Source: Sphingomonas hengshuiensis
GTDB lineage: Bacteria > Pseudomonadota > Alphaproteobacteria > Sphingomonadales > Sphingomonadaceae
Assembly (NCBI RefSeq): GCF_000935025.1
Contig: NZ_CP010836.1
Coordinates: 4,945,001-5,009,000, forward strand
Reading direction: 5' to 3'
DNA: 64,000 nt
This document shows positions 20,101 to 28,051 of this stretch, piece after piece. The notes beneath the pieces are model-generated. The model worked only from the letters and a program-made list of their open reading frames with translations. It had not been told where the DNA came from and searched no databases. Every line of letters starts with the position of its first letter. The first letter of the stretch is position 1. The translations under genes and the position numbers were made by a program.

Positions 20101-20229
20101 CTGCCCGCGCGCGACTGGCGCGAGGGCGGCACCCCAATCGCGCTGCACCCCGAAATTCGCGACCTTGTTTCCGCCGATGGCTGCCTCCGGTTCGAAGTCG
20201 GGTCGGGCAGCTATGCATTTTCGATCTGA
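17104..20229 (+). CDS. GH78 alpha-L-rhamnosidase
   Basis: A 1041-residue enzyme that releases L-rhamnose. The domain order is the family one: an N-terminal Ig-like domain (LRAEHVAALFGTEVPQPRLSW), jelly-roll domains, an (alpha/alpha)6 catalytic barrel from about residue 590 and a C-terminal beta-sandwich. The catalytic stretch CPQRDERMGWSGD with its acidic residues and the later WGYMPEQGATTMWERWNG are well conserved. No signal peptide is seen, so it may act in the cytoplasm on imported oligosaccharides. It is translationally coupled to the GH140 gene through an ATGA overlap. Confidence 0.93.
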   Translation: MTLRIVDLRAEHVAALFGTEVPQPRLSWRIESEDRGCAQAAYRIRAALDPDALDGGTLLWDSGMVESAASLDIRYGGPPLAATERLWWSVEIRTADGATARSAPAWIEAGLLSPEDWHAEWIEAEDSAAAADRAAGVAWVWSATALDARPHGFRLDFDAPEDFDRAEILLAGKDHLRGVWVNGEASPLDWHFGWDSDLPFWGTLAPYAGTVRAGRNSVCALVEADVAGFFPVDGGAFAALIRLHRVDGSVERIVSGPAWRVMPDPPEAWTAPGFDAGAWQRPVASGANVDNDPRPPEPAMLLRTRFTPRGTVTAARLYATALGGYDARINGAAVSAALLAPEVTVARDHILYQVQDVTALIAPGENVLGAIVADGWYASAFGWRIERYGFGPAPRRFLAQLRLDYAEGGSEWIVTGPEWRIAPSEILGAEIYDGETIDARRAQPGWDAPGFDDSGWAAVTMGAAPDTRLVAQTSPAIERMGTRRAVSVSAPAPGRYVFDFGQNFSGWVRMRVRGAAGTAITLRHAELLNPDGTADLANLRLARATDRFVLAGTGEEVFEPRFTYHGFRYVEVAGYPGVPTADDIEGVIVHSACRETGSMAFPDAPLLQRIWENALWSQRSNFFAVPTDCPQRDERMGWSGDIQVFLDAAAFNMDVDSFLRRFLLEMRAAQRPDGGYPIVVPQPLSFPDVVTAGWSEAGIILPWQLWQRYGDTAVIDENWAAMERWMAHVAAGNPDHVWRNDRGLDLGDWLSVDAIKPDDETTPRMLCATAYWAWTAALMAEMAEATGRDDAARRYRALRGAIGAAFAATFVAPDGVCGNGSQTSQVLSLFMGLVPDEQRAAAAQVLADEIRGRGMRLSTGFLGTPYLLDVLADAGQWETVSGLLLQTGYPSWGYMPEQGATTMWERWNGDTGDLSMNSYNHYAFGAVVGFFYRRLAGIAPAAPGFRRIAVRPVWLPEVGRVSARFESPMGTIVTATEGDAQGLTRLMLTVPANTLAIVELPARDWREGGTPIALHPEIRDLVSADGCLRFEVGSGSYAFSI

Positions 20230-20241
20230 GAGGAAGACGCC

Positions 20242-20910
20242 GTGGCCACGCTGGGACTGATCCACAATTCGCCGGTGCTCGCGCCGATCTTCACCGAAAT
20301 CGCCGCGCGGATCATGCCCGATGTTCGCATCCTGCATTTCGTCGACGAGAGCACGATCAAGAACACGATCGCCGCCGGGCGGTTGGAAAAGGCGACGATG
20401 CGCCAGGTGATCCGGCTGGTCGGGTCGACCTTCGACGCCGGGTGCGACGTGGCGCTGGTCACCTGCTCGTCGATCGGCGCGGCGGTCGACATGGCGGCGC
20501 AGCTCTATGACCAGCCGGTGCTGCGGGTGGATCGCGCCATGGCCGAGAAGGCGGTGGCGACCGGGCGCCGGATCGGGGTGGTCGCGACGCTGTCGACTAC
20601 GCTTACCCCCACCGCCGAGCTGGTCCGCCGCGTCGCCGCCGAGCAGGGCAAGGACATCGAGATCGTCGAGCATCTGTGCGAAGGCGCGTTCGCCGCAGTG
20701 ATGGCGGGCGACGGCGCGACGCATGACCGGATCGTCGGCGCGGGGCTTACCGAGGGGATGCGCGGCGTCGACGCGATCGTGCTGGCCCAGGCATCGATGG
20801 CGCGGGTGGTGGCATCGCTTCCCCCCGGCGCGGTGACGGCGCCGGTCTTCGCCAGCCCCGAACTCGGCATGCAGCACGCCGCCGACGTGCTGGCCGGCCT
20901 CGCCAAGTGA
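20242..20910 (+). CDS. Asp/Glu racemase-superfamily protein with one catalytic Cys
   Basis: A 222-residue cytoplasmic protein of the Asp/Glu/hydantoin racemase superfamily. The first catalytic-cysteine motif is present (LVTCSSIGAA, near residue 76), but where a second Cys is expected the sequence reads IVLAQASMARV, so the two-base mechanism of a true racemase is unlikely. Related enzymes include decarboxylases, isomerases and lyases. It has a GTG start behind GAGGAAG, 12 bases after the rhamnosidase. Its stop overlaps the MFS start (GTGA). The context suggests a step in sugar-acid catabolism. Confidence 0.82.
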   Translation: MATLGLIHNSPVLAPIFTEIAARIMPDVRILHFVDESTIKNTIAAGRLEKATMRQVIRLVGSTFDAGCDVALVTCSSIGAAVDMAAQLYDQPVLRVDRAMAEKAVATGRRIGVVATLSTTLTPTAELVRRVAAEQGKDIEIVEHLCEGAFAAVMAGDGATHDRIVGAGLTEGMRGVDAIVLAQASMARVVASLPPGAVTAPVFASPELGMQHAADVLAGLAK

Positions 20911-22163
20911 AGAAGCGCCACGGCGTCCTCGCGTTGCTGGGCGTGCTGTCGGTCATTACCTTTGTCGATCGCATGGCGATCGCGGTGACCGGGCCGACGA
21001 TCCAGAAGGACCTGGGCATCACACCCGACCAATGGGGATGGGTGCTGAGCGCCTATGTGATCGCCTATGCGGTGTTCGAAGTGCCGTCCGGCGCGCTGGG
21101 CGATCGCTTCGGCTATCGCAAGGAGCTGACGCGGATCACGGTGTGGTGGTCGGTGTTCACCGCGCTGACTGCGGTGTGCCGCAATTTCTGGCAGCTGACC
21201 GCGGCGCGCTTTCTGTTCGGGCTGGGCGCGGCGGGCGCCTATCCCAACATGTCGGGGGTGCTGTATCGCTGGCTGCCGGCGCGGGAGCGCGCGCGGGGGC
21301 AGGGCGTGATCTGGGCGGCGAGCCGGTTCGGCGGGGCGCTGGCACCGTTGGTGCTGGTGCCGATGAACCGGCAGCTGGGCTGGCAGGCGGTGTTCGTGAT
21401 CCTGGGTGTGGTCGGGATGCTCTGGGCGCTGGTCTGGTGGCGCTGCTACCATGACCGCCCGGCGGACCATCCCGGCATCACCGCGGCGGAAGTCGCCGAG
21501 ATCGGCAGCGACGCGGGCGGCGGCCATGCCGGCACGCCGTGGAAGAAGCTGCTCAGCCTGCCCCAGCTCTGGCTGATCGCGCTCGCTTATTGCTTCTACG
21601 CATTCGGGAGCTGGTTCTTCTTCGGCTGGTTCCCGACCTGGCTGGTCAAGGGCGCGGGGTTCAGCGAGGGCGAGATGGGGCTGTACGGATCGATCCCGTT
21701 CCTGCTCGGCATCGTCAGCAACCTGGCCGGGGGCGTGCTGTGCGACCGGCTGGCGCAGCGGATCGGCATCCGCAACGCCTATCGCCTGATCACCAGCGTC
21801 TGCCTGGTCGGGACGGCGGCGTTGCTGTTCGCGATGAGCCTGGCGACGGGGAAGGTGGCGATCATCGTGCTGGCGGGTGCCGCCTTCGCAGTGATGGACC
21901 TGATGCTGCCCGCCGCCTGGGCGATGTGCATGTCGATCGGGGGCCGCTACGGCGGGACGGCGAGCGGGGTGATGAACACCGCGGGCAATCTGGGCGGGTT
22001 CGTGTGCACCGTGGTGATCGGTTATGTCATCGCGGGCACGGGCAACTACAATGTGCCGGTGCAGGGCGTCGCGGTGATGGTGCTGATCGCAGCGGGGCTG
22101 TTCGCGCTGATCGACTGCACCAAGGGCTTCGACCACAAGGCGGCGCCGGAGGTGGCGGGCTGA
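20907..22163 (+). CDS. MFS transporter (anion:cation symporter type)
   Basis: A 418-residue, 12-TM permease resembling the ACS family (hexuronate, glucarate and related organic anions). TM1 has the ITFVDRMAIAVTGP stretch typical of this family. Motif A follows TM2 (GALGDRFGYRKELTR), and TM4-5 has RFLFGLGAAGAYPNMSG. It is the last gene of the GH140-GH78-racemase operon, so it likely carries an acidic sugar released by that system. It starts at a GTG overlapping the previous stop. Confidence 0.9.
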   Translation: MKKRHGVLALLGVLSVITFVDRMAIAVTGPTIQKDLGITPDQWGWVLSAYVIAYAVFEVPSGALGDRFGYRKELTRITVWWSVFTALTAVCRNFWQLTAARFLFGLGAAGAYPNMSGVLYRWLPARERARGQGVIWAASRFGGALAPLVLVPMNRQLGWQAVFVILGVVGMLWALVWWRCYHDRPADHPGITAAEVAEIGSDAGGGHAGTPWKKLLSLPQLWLIALAYCFYAFGSWFFFGWFPTWLVKGAGFSEGEMGLYGSIPFLLGIVSNLAGGVLCDRLAQRIGIRNAYRLITSVCLVGTAALLFAMSLATGKVAIIVLAGAAFAVMDLMLPAAWAMCMSIGGRYGGTASGVMNTAGNLGGFVCTVVIGYVIAGTGNYNVPVQGVAVMVLIAAGLFALIDCTKGFDHKAAPEVAG

Positions 22164-22170
22164 CATTTTT

Positions 22171-22325
22171 CCTCTCCCTGTGGGAGAGGTAGCGAAGCTT
22201 GGCAGCTTGCTGCCTAGCGTAGCTAGGTGAGGGTGTCCTGCTGTCGAGAAGGTGATCCCCTCACCCAGCTTCGACTAAGGCTCTTCGAGCCTAAGTCTGC
22301 GCAACCCTCTCCCGACGGGAGAGGG
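22171..22325. repeat. Composite intergenic palindromic repeat
   Basis: Two palindromes of one kind border a 173-base gap between convergent genes: CCTCTCCC/GGGAGAGG at 22171-22189 and CCCTCTCCCG/CGGGAGAGGG at 22305-22325. Between them lie GTGAGGGTG and CCTCACCC blocks and short internal inverted repeats such as CTAGCGTAGCTAG. The CTCTCCC/GGGAGAG core recurs at 60335-60355 inside bchD. It looks like a REP-like family that may also act as a bidirectional terminator. Confidence 0.7.
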
Positions 22326-22336
22326 AGGGATGCCGT

Positions 22337-23623
22337 TCAGCCGCCGCGGCGCACGGTTTCGAAGAAATCCTCGCCGCCGATCTGTCCGCCCTTGAGTACC
22401 AGTTCGAGCCCGTCGACCGCCGGGTCGGCGGCGTGGGCGCGGACCAGCGGGGCGCCGGGTTCGATCGGCGCGGCCCAGCTGAGCGCGTCGATGCCCAGTT
22501 CGGCGATGCCGTGGCTCGACGTGTCGCCGCCCGCGAACAACAGCCGGCGAAGCCCGGCGCGGCGGATCGCCGCCGCGGCGATCCGGCCCAATGCCTTGCC
22601 GAGCCGGTCGCCCGCCGCGCTGGCGCCGTCGCCGAGCGGGCCCTGCGCCGAATGGAGCACGCAGCGTCCGCCCTGCGCGAGCGCGGCGCAGGCGGCGTCG
22701 ACCAGCCGCGCCTCCTCGTCGCTTTCACCCCGCAGCAGCGCGGGGACGTCGGCGGCAACTCCGGCATAGCCGCTGGCGGTCGCCCGGGCGATCTGGCGCG
22801 CAGTGACCGGGGAGCAGCTCCCGCTCACGACCAGCAGCCGGTCGACTGTGGTGGCGCGGGCGGGCGGGGCGGCGGCGTCGATGATGCTGAGCGTGCGCCA
22901 GGCGAGCACCAGCGCGCGGGTGACGCCCGAACTGCCGGCGGCGAAGGCGATACGGTGCGCGAGCAGCACCGCGCCGGTCGCGGCAAGGTCCGCCATCGCC
23001 ACCCCGTCGAACAGCACCGCGTCGGCGCTGCCCGCAACCTCGCGATAGGCGGCATCGGCTTCGCCCGCCTGGATGCGGTTCAGCGGCACGAGCGCAATAT
23101 TGGCGTTGGTCTGGTCGGCGAGGTGGCGGATCAGCTCAGCCTCGCGCATCGGCGTGACCGGGTGGTGCGCCATGGTCGGGTGGCGATCGATGCGATAGGT
23201 CTGGTCGCCTGCTGCGGCGAAGAGCGTGCCGAACGCGACATAGCGGCGCAAATGCGGTGCGCCGACGACGATCGCAGCGGGGCCGCCGAACGCGGCGCAG
23301 CCGATGTCGATGGCGCGGCCGATCGATCCGGTGTGCGGGCTGGAATCGAAGGTCGAGCAGGTCTTGTAATGGACGATCGGCGCTTCGCCGAGCGCCGCGA
23401 AGGCGTCCGGCAGATGGCCGTCCATCCATTCGGGCGGGCGGCTGCGGCTGTCGCCGGCGATTCCGATTGCGCGGACCTGTGCAAAGCGCGCGCGCAGGGC
23501 GGCGTCGGGCCGGCGGAGGAACAGCACCGCGGGGACGCCGCCTTCGGCCAGTTGTTCGAGGACGTCGGTCGATCCGGTGAAGTCGTCGCCGTAGAAGCTG
23601 TAGAGGAGGGGGCGGCGGGTCAT
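22337..23623 (-). CDS. Four-carbon acid sugar kinase (OiaK-like)
   Basis: A 428-residue kinase of the DUF1537 / four-carbon acid sugar kinase family, which phosphorylates tetronates and related keto acid sugars. The N-terminal motif FYGDDFTGSTDVLEQL carries the Asp-Asp-x-Thr-Gly substrate site, and the C-terminal domain has the nucleotide-binding stretches VVSGSCSPVTARQI and LLFAGGDTSSHGI. The preceding gene encodes a RuBisCO-like protein. That pairing is known for 3-oxo-isoapionate kinase (OiaK) in D-apiose catabolism, so the same role is proposed. No strong ribosome binding site is seen; the dispersed repeat at 23641-23716 lies just upstream. Confidence 0.85.
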   Translation of the reverse strand: MTRRPLLYSFYGDDFTGSTDVLEQLAEGGVPAVLFLRRPDAALRARFAQVRAIGIAGDSRSRPPEWMDGHLPDAFAALGEAPIVHYKTCSTFDSSPHTGSIGRAIDIGCAAFGGPAAIVVGAPHLRRYVAFGTLFAAAGDQTYRIDRHPTMAHHPVTPMREAELIRHLADQTNANIALVPLNRIQAGEADAAYREVAGSADAVLFDGVAMADLAATGAVLLAHRIAFAAGSSGVTRALVLAWRTLSIIDAAAPPARATTVDRLLVVSGSCSPVTARQIARATASGYAGVAADVPALLRGESDEEARLVDAACAALAQGGRCVLHSAQGPLGDGASAAGDRLGKALGRIAAAAIRRAGLRRLLFAGGDTSSHGIAELGIDALSWAAPIEPGAPLVRAHAADPAVDGLELVLKGGQIGGEDFFETVRRGG

Positions 23624-23640
23624 GCGGGCTCGCTCCAAGC

Positions 23641-23716
23641 CGTCCTCCCGGCGGAAGCCGGGATCTCGGGCCGTGTCGCGCCGTCGCCTGAGGTCCCGGC
23701 TTTCGCCGGGAGGACG
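23641..23716. repeat. Dispersed inverted repeat (CGGCGAAAGCCGGGA type)
   Basis: Two imperfect 27-base arms, 23641-23667 and 23690-23716, face each other around a 22-base loop. Each contains a smaller stem of the form TCCCGGC-NNAAG-CCGGGA. This is the widespread extragenic repeat type of sphingomonads. It sits between the RuBisCO-like gene and the kinase gene and would form a long hairpin in the shared transcript. Confidence 0.8.
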
Positions 23717-23726
23717 AGGTGGCGTC

Positions 23727-25004
23727 TCACCCGCCGAACGCCTGCATCGCCGCGCGCAGTTCGGGTGCGTCCTTCGCCGCGTCGGCAAGCGGGACCCCCG
23801 CGACGGCGGCATCCCAGGCGAGCCGCAGCGCGCGCACGCCCGCCGCGGGGCCACCCGGATGCGCCATGATCCCGCCGCCCGCCGCGTACATCAGGTCGGT
23901 GGTGCCGAGCGCCTGATAGGTCGCTGCGGCCTGCATCACCGATTGCCCCGACGAGAACACCGGCAGGATCTCGCATCCGGGATGCGGGGGCGCGAACATC
24001 GGGGTCAGGCATTCGCGCGCCGACGCGATCACGCTGTCGTTGGTTTCGCAGAATTTATTGTCGATGCCGTTGACATGGCTGTGGTCGATCCCGGCGAGCC
24101 GCCACAATTTCTGGAATGCGATATAGTGCATGCCGATCGCCGGCGAGCGACCGAGCATGCCCCAGCCATTGCGGTGGCCGTGGATCGGGAGCTGGGCATG
24201 CGCGCGCAGCATCCGCATCGCGGGGAGGCCGATCGAGTTCATGCTCGCCATGATGCAGGTGCCGCCCTGTGCCAGCACCTGGTCATGGCGCCACAGCATC
24301 TCGTCGATGTCGCCGGTCAGGTTGGCGGCGTACATCACCTTCTTGCCGGTACGGTCGGCATGGTCGCGGATCACCCGCATCACCGCCGCGATGCGCGCGT
24401 CGAACGGGCAATGCGGGCCATCGGCCTGAAGCTCGTCGTCCTTGATGAAATCGACCCCCGCCTCGACCAGGACGCGGACCTGTTCGGCGGTCGCCTCGGG
24501 AGACAGGCCGACGCTGGGCTTGATGATTGTGCCGAGGATCGGGCGGTCATACACACCCGCCAGCCGGCGGGTGCCCGCCACGCCGAATTGCGGCCCCTGA
24601 TAGCGATCGAGAAACGCCGGGGGCAGCGTGATGTCGACGAGCTTGAGCCCCGAAAAGGCCTTCAGCTCGGACAAATTGCCCGCGATCGTCGCCAGCACAT
24701 TGGGCAGCGACGGCCCGAAATTGGCGAGCGGCCAGGACAAAGTGACGCGCGCGGTGCGCCGCCGCCCGTCGCCACCCCCCTTTGGCAGCCCCGATCCGGG
24801 CAGCGAGGGGGCGGCGACATCGCCGAGTTCGACCAGTTCCTCGACCCGCGCGGCATGCGCCTCGCGCAATGCGTCGGTCTCACCGGGCACGCGGACGAAG
24901 GTGCCGGTCGACTGTTCGCCGGCCATCGTCGCCGCCGCCTGTTCGAGCGGAAAGGCGGTTTCGATATGGTAGGTCGCGGTGACCCGATCGCTGCCCGGCA
25001 TCAT
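23727..25004 (-). CDS. RuBisCO-like protein, likely 3-oxo-isoapionate-4-phosphate enzyme
   Basis: A 425-residue form IV RuBisCO homologue. Conserved parts are Lys162 in GTIIKPSVGLS (equivalent to K175), the metal-carbamate motif Lys188-Asp-Asp190-Glu191 (FIKDDELQAD), HGHRNGWGML, PVFSSGQSV and the phosphate-binding GGGIMAHPGG. The K177 position is Ser, so it is not a CO2-fixing enzyme. Beside a DUF1537 kinase and a GH140 apiosidase, the best match is OiaX (transcarboxylase/hydrolase) or OiaC (decarboxylase) of D-apiose catabolism. The alternative is a 5-methylthioribulose-phosphate enolase-like role, which the context does not support. Its ATG overlaps the GH127 stop (ATGA). Confidence 0.88.
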   Translation of the reverse strand: MMPGSDRVTATYHIETAFPLEQAAATMAGEQSTGTFVRVPGETDALREAHAARVEELVELGDVAAPSLPGSGLPKGGGDGRRRTARVTLSWPLANFGPSLPNVLATIAGNLSELKAFSGLKLVDITLPPAFLDRYQGPQFGVAGTRRLAGVYDRPILGTIIKPSVGLSPEATAEQVRVLVEAGVDFIKDDELQADGPHCPFDARIAAVMRVIRDHADRTGKKVMYAANLTGDIDEMLWRHDQVLAQGGTCIMASMNSIGLPAMRMLRAHAQLPIHGHRNGWGMLGRSPAIGMHYIAFQKLWRLAGIDHSHVNGIDNKFCETNDSVIASARECLTPMFAPPHPGCEILPVFSSGQSVMQAAATYQALGTTDLMYAAGGGIMAHPGGPAAGVRALRLAWDAAVAGVPLADAAKDAPELRAAMQAFGG

Positions 25005-26833
25005 GCGGTCTTGAAATAGGTGGCGGTGCGTTCGGTATCGACCGCGAAATAGGGCACGAAGACGAGGTCGCGCCCTCCCACATCGGTGCGATACGCTTCG
25101 GGCTGGCCGGGCATTGGCTGGAGCCCGGCGGGCAGGTTCACCTTCTGGGTCTCGATACCGTCCCACGGATTGATCCCGACATACATCACCGCGCCGCGCA
25201 TCAGCGCCTGGAGATTCGGGTTCTGGTCGTCGATCGCCAGCCCGCGCAGCGGTTGCGGCAGAGTCAGCTCGACGGTGTCGCCGGCCTTCCAGACGCGCTC
25301 GACGGTCGCGAGCTGCCCCGGCGTCGCGGCCCGCGCCTTGCCGTTGATGGCGATGCGCGCGCCCATGCTCCAGGCGGGAATGCGCAGCTTCATTGCGAAG
25401 CGGCCATTGCCCGGCTTGCGCACCGTGAGGCGCACCGTGTCGGTGGCGGGATAGTCGGTCTGCTGGACGACCTCGACGGCGCCGCCGGGGCGGTCCCAGG
25501 TCACTTCGGACGAGGCGTAGAGATTGACGAGCAGCGCGTTGTCGTCGTGGAAATAGAGGTTGAGGACGTAATCGGCGACGCCCTGGACCAACGTGCCCGA
25601 GCAGCACGGCCATTTCTGGTGGTAATAGCGCTTCTCGCCCTTCGACCCGTAATCCGAATAATAGGGATAGCCGCCGTCGCTGTCGGGCGTGCGCGCGGCG
25701 AGCATCGTGTTGTACAATGTGCGCTCCAGCCCGTCGCCATAGACCGGGTCGCCGGTGAAGCGGAGCAGGTAGCGCGCGAGCTTCAAGTCGGCAAAGGCGC
25801 CGCACGGGGTTTCGAAATGCGCCTTGGAGCTTTGCAGGCTGGCGGCGAGCAGGCCCTTGTGCAGCTCGACGAACTGCTCCTCGGGGCCCCAGCCGCCGCT
25901 GGCGAAGCGCTGGGGCTCCATGAACTTCCACGCATTTTCCAGCGCGCGGCGATATTTGGCGTCGCCAAGATGGAGATAGGCCTGCGCGCCCGAACTCAGC
26001 GCGATCGTGTGGCTATAGGCGTGCTTGGTCGGCAGCACGTCCTGCCCCGCCGCCAGCGGATCGAACCATTCCTTGTTCAGCAGATAATGGACCGCCATCT
26101 GGCGATATTTCTCGTCGCCGGTGATATCGGCGACGTGGAACAGGTTTTCGGGAAGGACATAGGTCTCGTCATAGGGCGGGTCCTTCTTGCCGACGCGATC
26201 GCGCGACACCGGCGAGATGAACGGGCGGCATTTCTCGATCACGATCGGCAGCAGCGTCTTGGCCTGCTCGACGCCGCTCAGCCGATAGGCGTCGATCAGC
26301 CCGACGACATATTTGTCCATGACATAGGCGGCCCACTGCTCCTGCGCCTTGGGCCCGGCATAGGGATTGGGCGCCTTGACGAACGCCTTGCCGAAGCCGT
26401 CGACCAAAGCGGCGACCTTGGCATGCGCGGCCTTGTCGCCGGTCGCGGCGCCGAGCCGGGCGAGACCCGAGATATATTGGCCGATCGTCAGCCCGGGGAC
26501 GAAGCCGTCGCGGTCGTACCAGCCGCCCATGTCGGGGCCGGGCGCGGGCAGTCCGGCATTCTGGCGAAAAACCTTGAGCACGCGGTCATTGTCGAGCGCC
26601 ATGTAATGCGCGTGGACCTGGTCGTACTGGCGCTTGATCCGCCCGCTGGTGAGCCGCACCGCGCCATAGGGGAATTCATGGACCGCTTCCGCGCCCGGCA
26701 GTGCGGGTGCAGGGGCGGCAGCGGCCTGTGCCGCGAAGGCCATGGGGAGCGCGCTCGCGGTGCCCGCGCATGCTGCGCAATGGAGTAGTCCGCGGCGCGA
26801 GAAACCCGCATCGTTCGATCCGTTCATATCCAT
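25001..26833 (-). CDS. Exported GH127-like beta-L-arabinofuranosidase or aceric acid hydrolase
   Basis: A 610-residue (alpha/alpha)6 glycosidase of DUF1680/GH127. A Tat signal is visible (SRRGLLHCAACAG, cleavage near AFAAQA). The zinc-binding and nucleophile residues are in place: Glu341 and Cys344 (ETPCGAF), Cys410 and Cys411 (WPCCSGT). GH127 contains beta-L-arabinofuranosidases and, in Bacteroides, an aceric acid hydrolase of rhamnogalacturonan II; the sequence alone does not decide between them. The start is chosen for the upstream GGGTGAGG; Met3 is an alternative. It is in one operon with the RuBisCO-like gene and the kinase. Confidence 0.9.
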   Translation of the reverse strand: MDMNGSNDAGFSRRGLLHCAACAGTASALPMAFAAQAAAAPAPALPGAEAVHEFPYGAVRLTSGRIKRQYDQVHAHYMALDNDRVLKVFRQNAGLPAPGPDMGGWYDRDGFVPGLTIGQYISGLARLGAATGDKAAHAKVAALVDGFGKAFVKAPNPYAGPKAQEQWAAYVMDKYVVGLIDAYRLSGVEQAKTLLPIVIEKCRPFISPVSRDRVGKKDPPYDETYVLPENLFHVADITGDEKYRQMAVHYLLNKEWFDPLAAGQDVLPTKHAYSHTIALSSGAQAYLHLGDAKYRRALENAWKFMEPQRFASGGWGPEEQFVELHKGLLAASLQSSKAHFETPCGAFADLKLARYLLRFTGDPVYGDGLERTLYNTMLAARTPDSDGGYPYYSDYGSKGEKRYYHQKWPCCSGTLVQGVADYVLNLYFHDDNALLVNLYASSEVTWDRPGGAVEVVQQTDYPATDTVRLTVRKPGNGRFAMKLRIPAWSMGARIAINGKARAATPGQLATVERVWKAGDTVELTLPQPLRGLAIDDQNPNLQALMRGAVMYVGINPWDGIETQKVNLPAGLQPMPGQPEAYRTDVGGRDLVFVPYFAVDTERTATYFKTA

Positions 26834-26903
26834 CCTCACCCTGCCTCGTTCGTCGGGACTGATCCTGCGAACCCTGTTCGACGTCTCTCTATCATGCTGT
26901 CGT

Positions 26904-28043
26904 TTATTTTCGCAACGTGTCAAAAGCGAAGCTGTTCGAAAGTTCGTTAAGTGCGGCTATCAGCGGGCTTGCGGGCGCGCGTGTCGCGATCGCAGCGTCG
27001 AGCAGCGCGGAGGCCTGTTGTTGGAACGCCATATAGCCGTCATGCCGCGGGCGCAGCCACGCCGCCTCCAGCGTCGCGCGGGTCGCGGCGTAAAAGTCAT
27101 GGGTGGCGGCGTTGACCGTGGCGTCGCGCCACGCCGCGTCATGGCCCGGCTGGCCGCCCGCGCTGGCATAGAGCCCGCGCTGGACCTCCGCCGAGGCGAC
27201 CCATGCGGCAAAGCGCCGCGCCGCGTCGATATGCGCGCCCAGCGCCGAGACGGCGATTCCGGTGCCGCCCAGCGCCGATCCGGCGACTCCCGCCGGCCCG
27301 AGCGGGACGAGATCGGCAAAGGCGATCCTGTGTGCGCGGAAGCCGTCGCGCGCGTAATTGGCATAGCCGTAGAGGAAGGGCGCGGTGGCGATCGGCGAAT
27401 CGCTCGCGGCCATCGCCTCGAACACCGCGATCGGGTCCTGCGTCCGCGCATCGTCGCCGACCAGCGCGGCGAGGGTGAGCAGGCGGGCATAGGCCTCGGC
27501 TGCAATTTCGGGATCGAACAGCCGCGCGCCCGTCACGTCGGGGGAGCCGCCGAACTGGCCGCACAGCGTGAACAGCGTCATCAGCGCATGCGGGGGCCGC
27601 AACGGACAGGCAAGCTGCCCCGCGCGGCCCAGCGCGAGCACATCGTCCCAGGTCGCGGGCGGCGCAGCGATGCGATCGGGGACATAGGCCAGCACCTGTG
27701 CCGCAGCGTCGATCGGCAGCGCCCATTGCCGCCCCGCGAACCGATAGCTTTCAAACGAGCGCCCGACCGACCCCGCTTCGATCCCGGCGAGTGCCGCTGC
27801 GTCTTCGAAGGGCGCGAGGCAATTCTGCTGGACGATCTGGCCGACATGGGGGTGATCGATCACGATCAGGTCGAACCGGCGGGCGAGATCGTCGAGCGGA
27901 TACTGCTCGAAATCCTGGAGCGATCGCGCTTCCCAGGTGATCGCCGCGCCCCCCTGTTCCGCCCATCGCGCGGACGCCGCGACCAACGGGTCGAGCCCGC
28001 GCGCATGGTTCCACGTCATCCCCTTCAGCACCGGCACGCCCAT
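26904..28043 (-). CDS. Substrate-binding-protein fold without signal peptide (1)
   Basis: A 379-residue protein of the family 1 extracellular solute-binding fold. Landmarks are FDLIVIDHPHVGQIVQQ, the hinge-side YRFAGRQWALPIDAAAQVL, PATWDDVLALG, GTGIAVSALGAHIDAARRFAAW, and a C-terminal helix. There is no signal peptide or lipobox: the opening LKGMTWNHARGLDPLVA is already part of the mature fold. No permease of the matching ABC class adjoins it. It lies divergent to the CaiB-like gene at 28124, with a shared palindrome. The start is uncertain (28043, 28058 or 28019 possible). A cytoplasmic ligand-binding or enzymatic role is inferred. Confidence 0.78.
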   Translation of the reverse strand: MGVPVLKGMTWNHARGLDPLVAASARWAEQGGAAITWEARSLQDFEQYPLDDLARRFDLIVIDHPHVGQIVQQNCLAPFEDAAALAGIEAGSVGRSFESYRFAGRQWALPIDAAAQVLAYVPDRIAAPPATWDDVLALGRAGQLACPLRPPHALMTLFTLCGQFGGSPDVTGARLFDPEIAAEAYARLLTLAALVGDDARTQDPIAVFEAMAASDSPIATAPFLYGYANYARDGFRAHRIAFADLVPLGPAGVAGSALGGTGIAVSALGAHIDAARRFAAWVASAEVQRGLYASAGGQPGHDAAWRDATVNAATHDFYAATRATLEAAWLRPRHDGYMAFQQQASALLDAAIATRAPASPLIAALNELSNSFAFDTLRK

Positions 28044-28051
28044 CTCTCCCG

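Noticed and set aside
20242..20910. Glutamate racemase (murI)
   Set aside because: The second catalytic Cys is absent and the gene lies in a glycosidase/transporter operon.
23727..25004. Carbon-fixing RuBisCO in a phototroph
   Set aside because: The K177 equivalent is Ser, the length and N-terminus are of form IV, and no phosphoribulokinase or small subunit is near.
26933..26948. TTCGAA-type sequence near the end of the binding-protein gene as another copy of the CGAATT-N3-TCGA operator
   Set aside because: It reads TTCGAAAGTTCG inside coding sequence and does not keep the CGAATT core or spacing.
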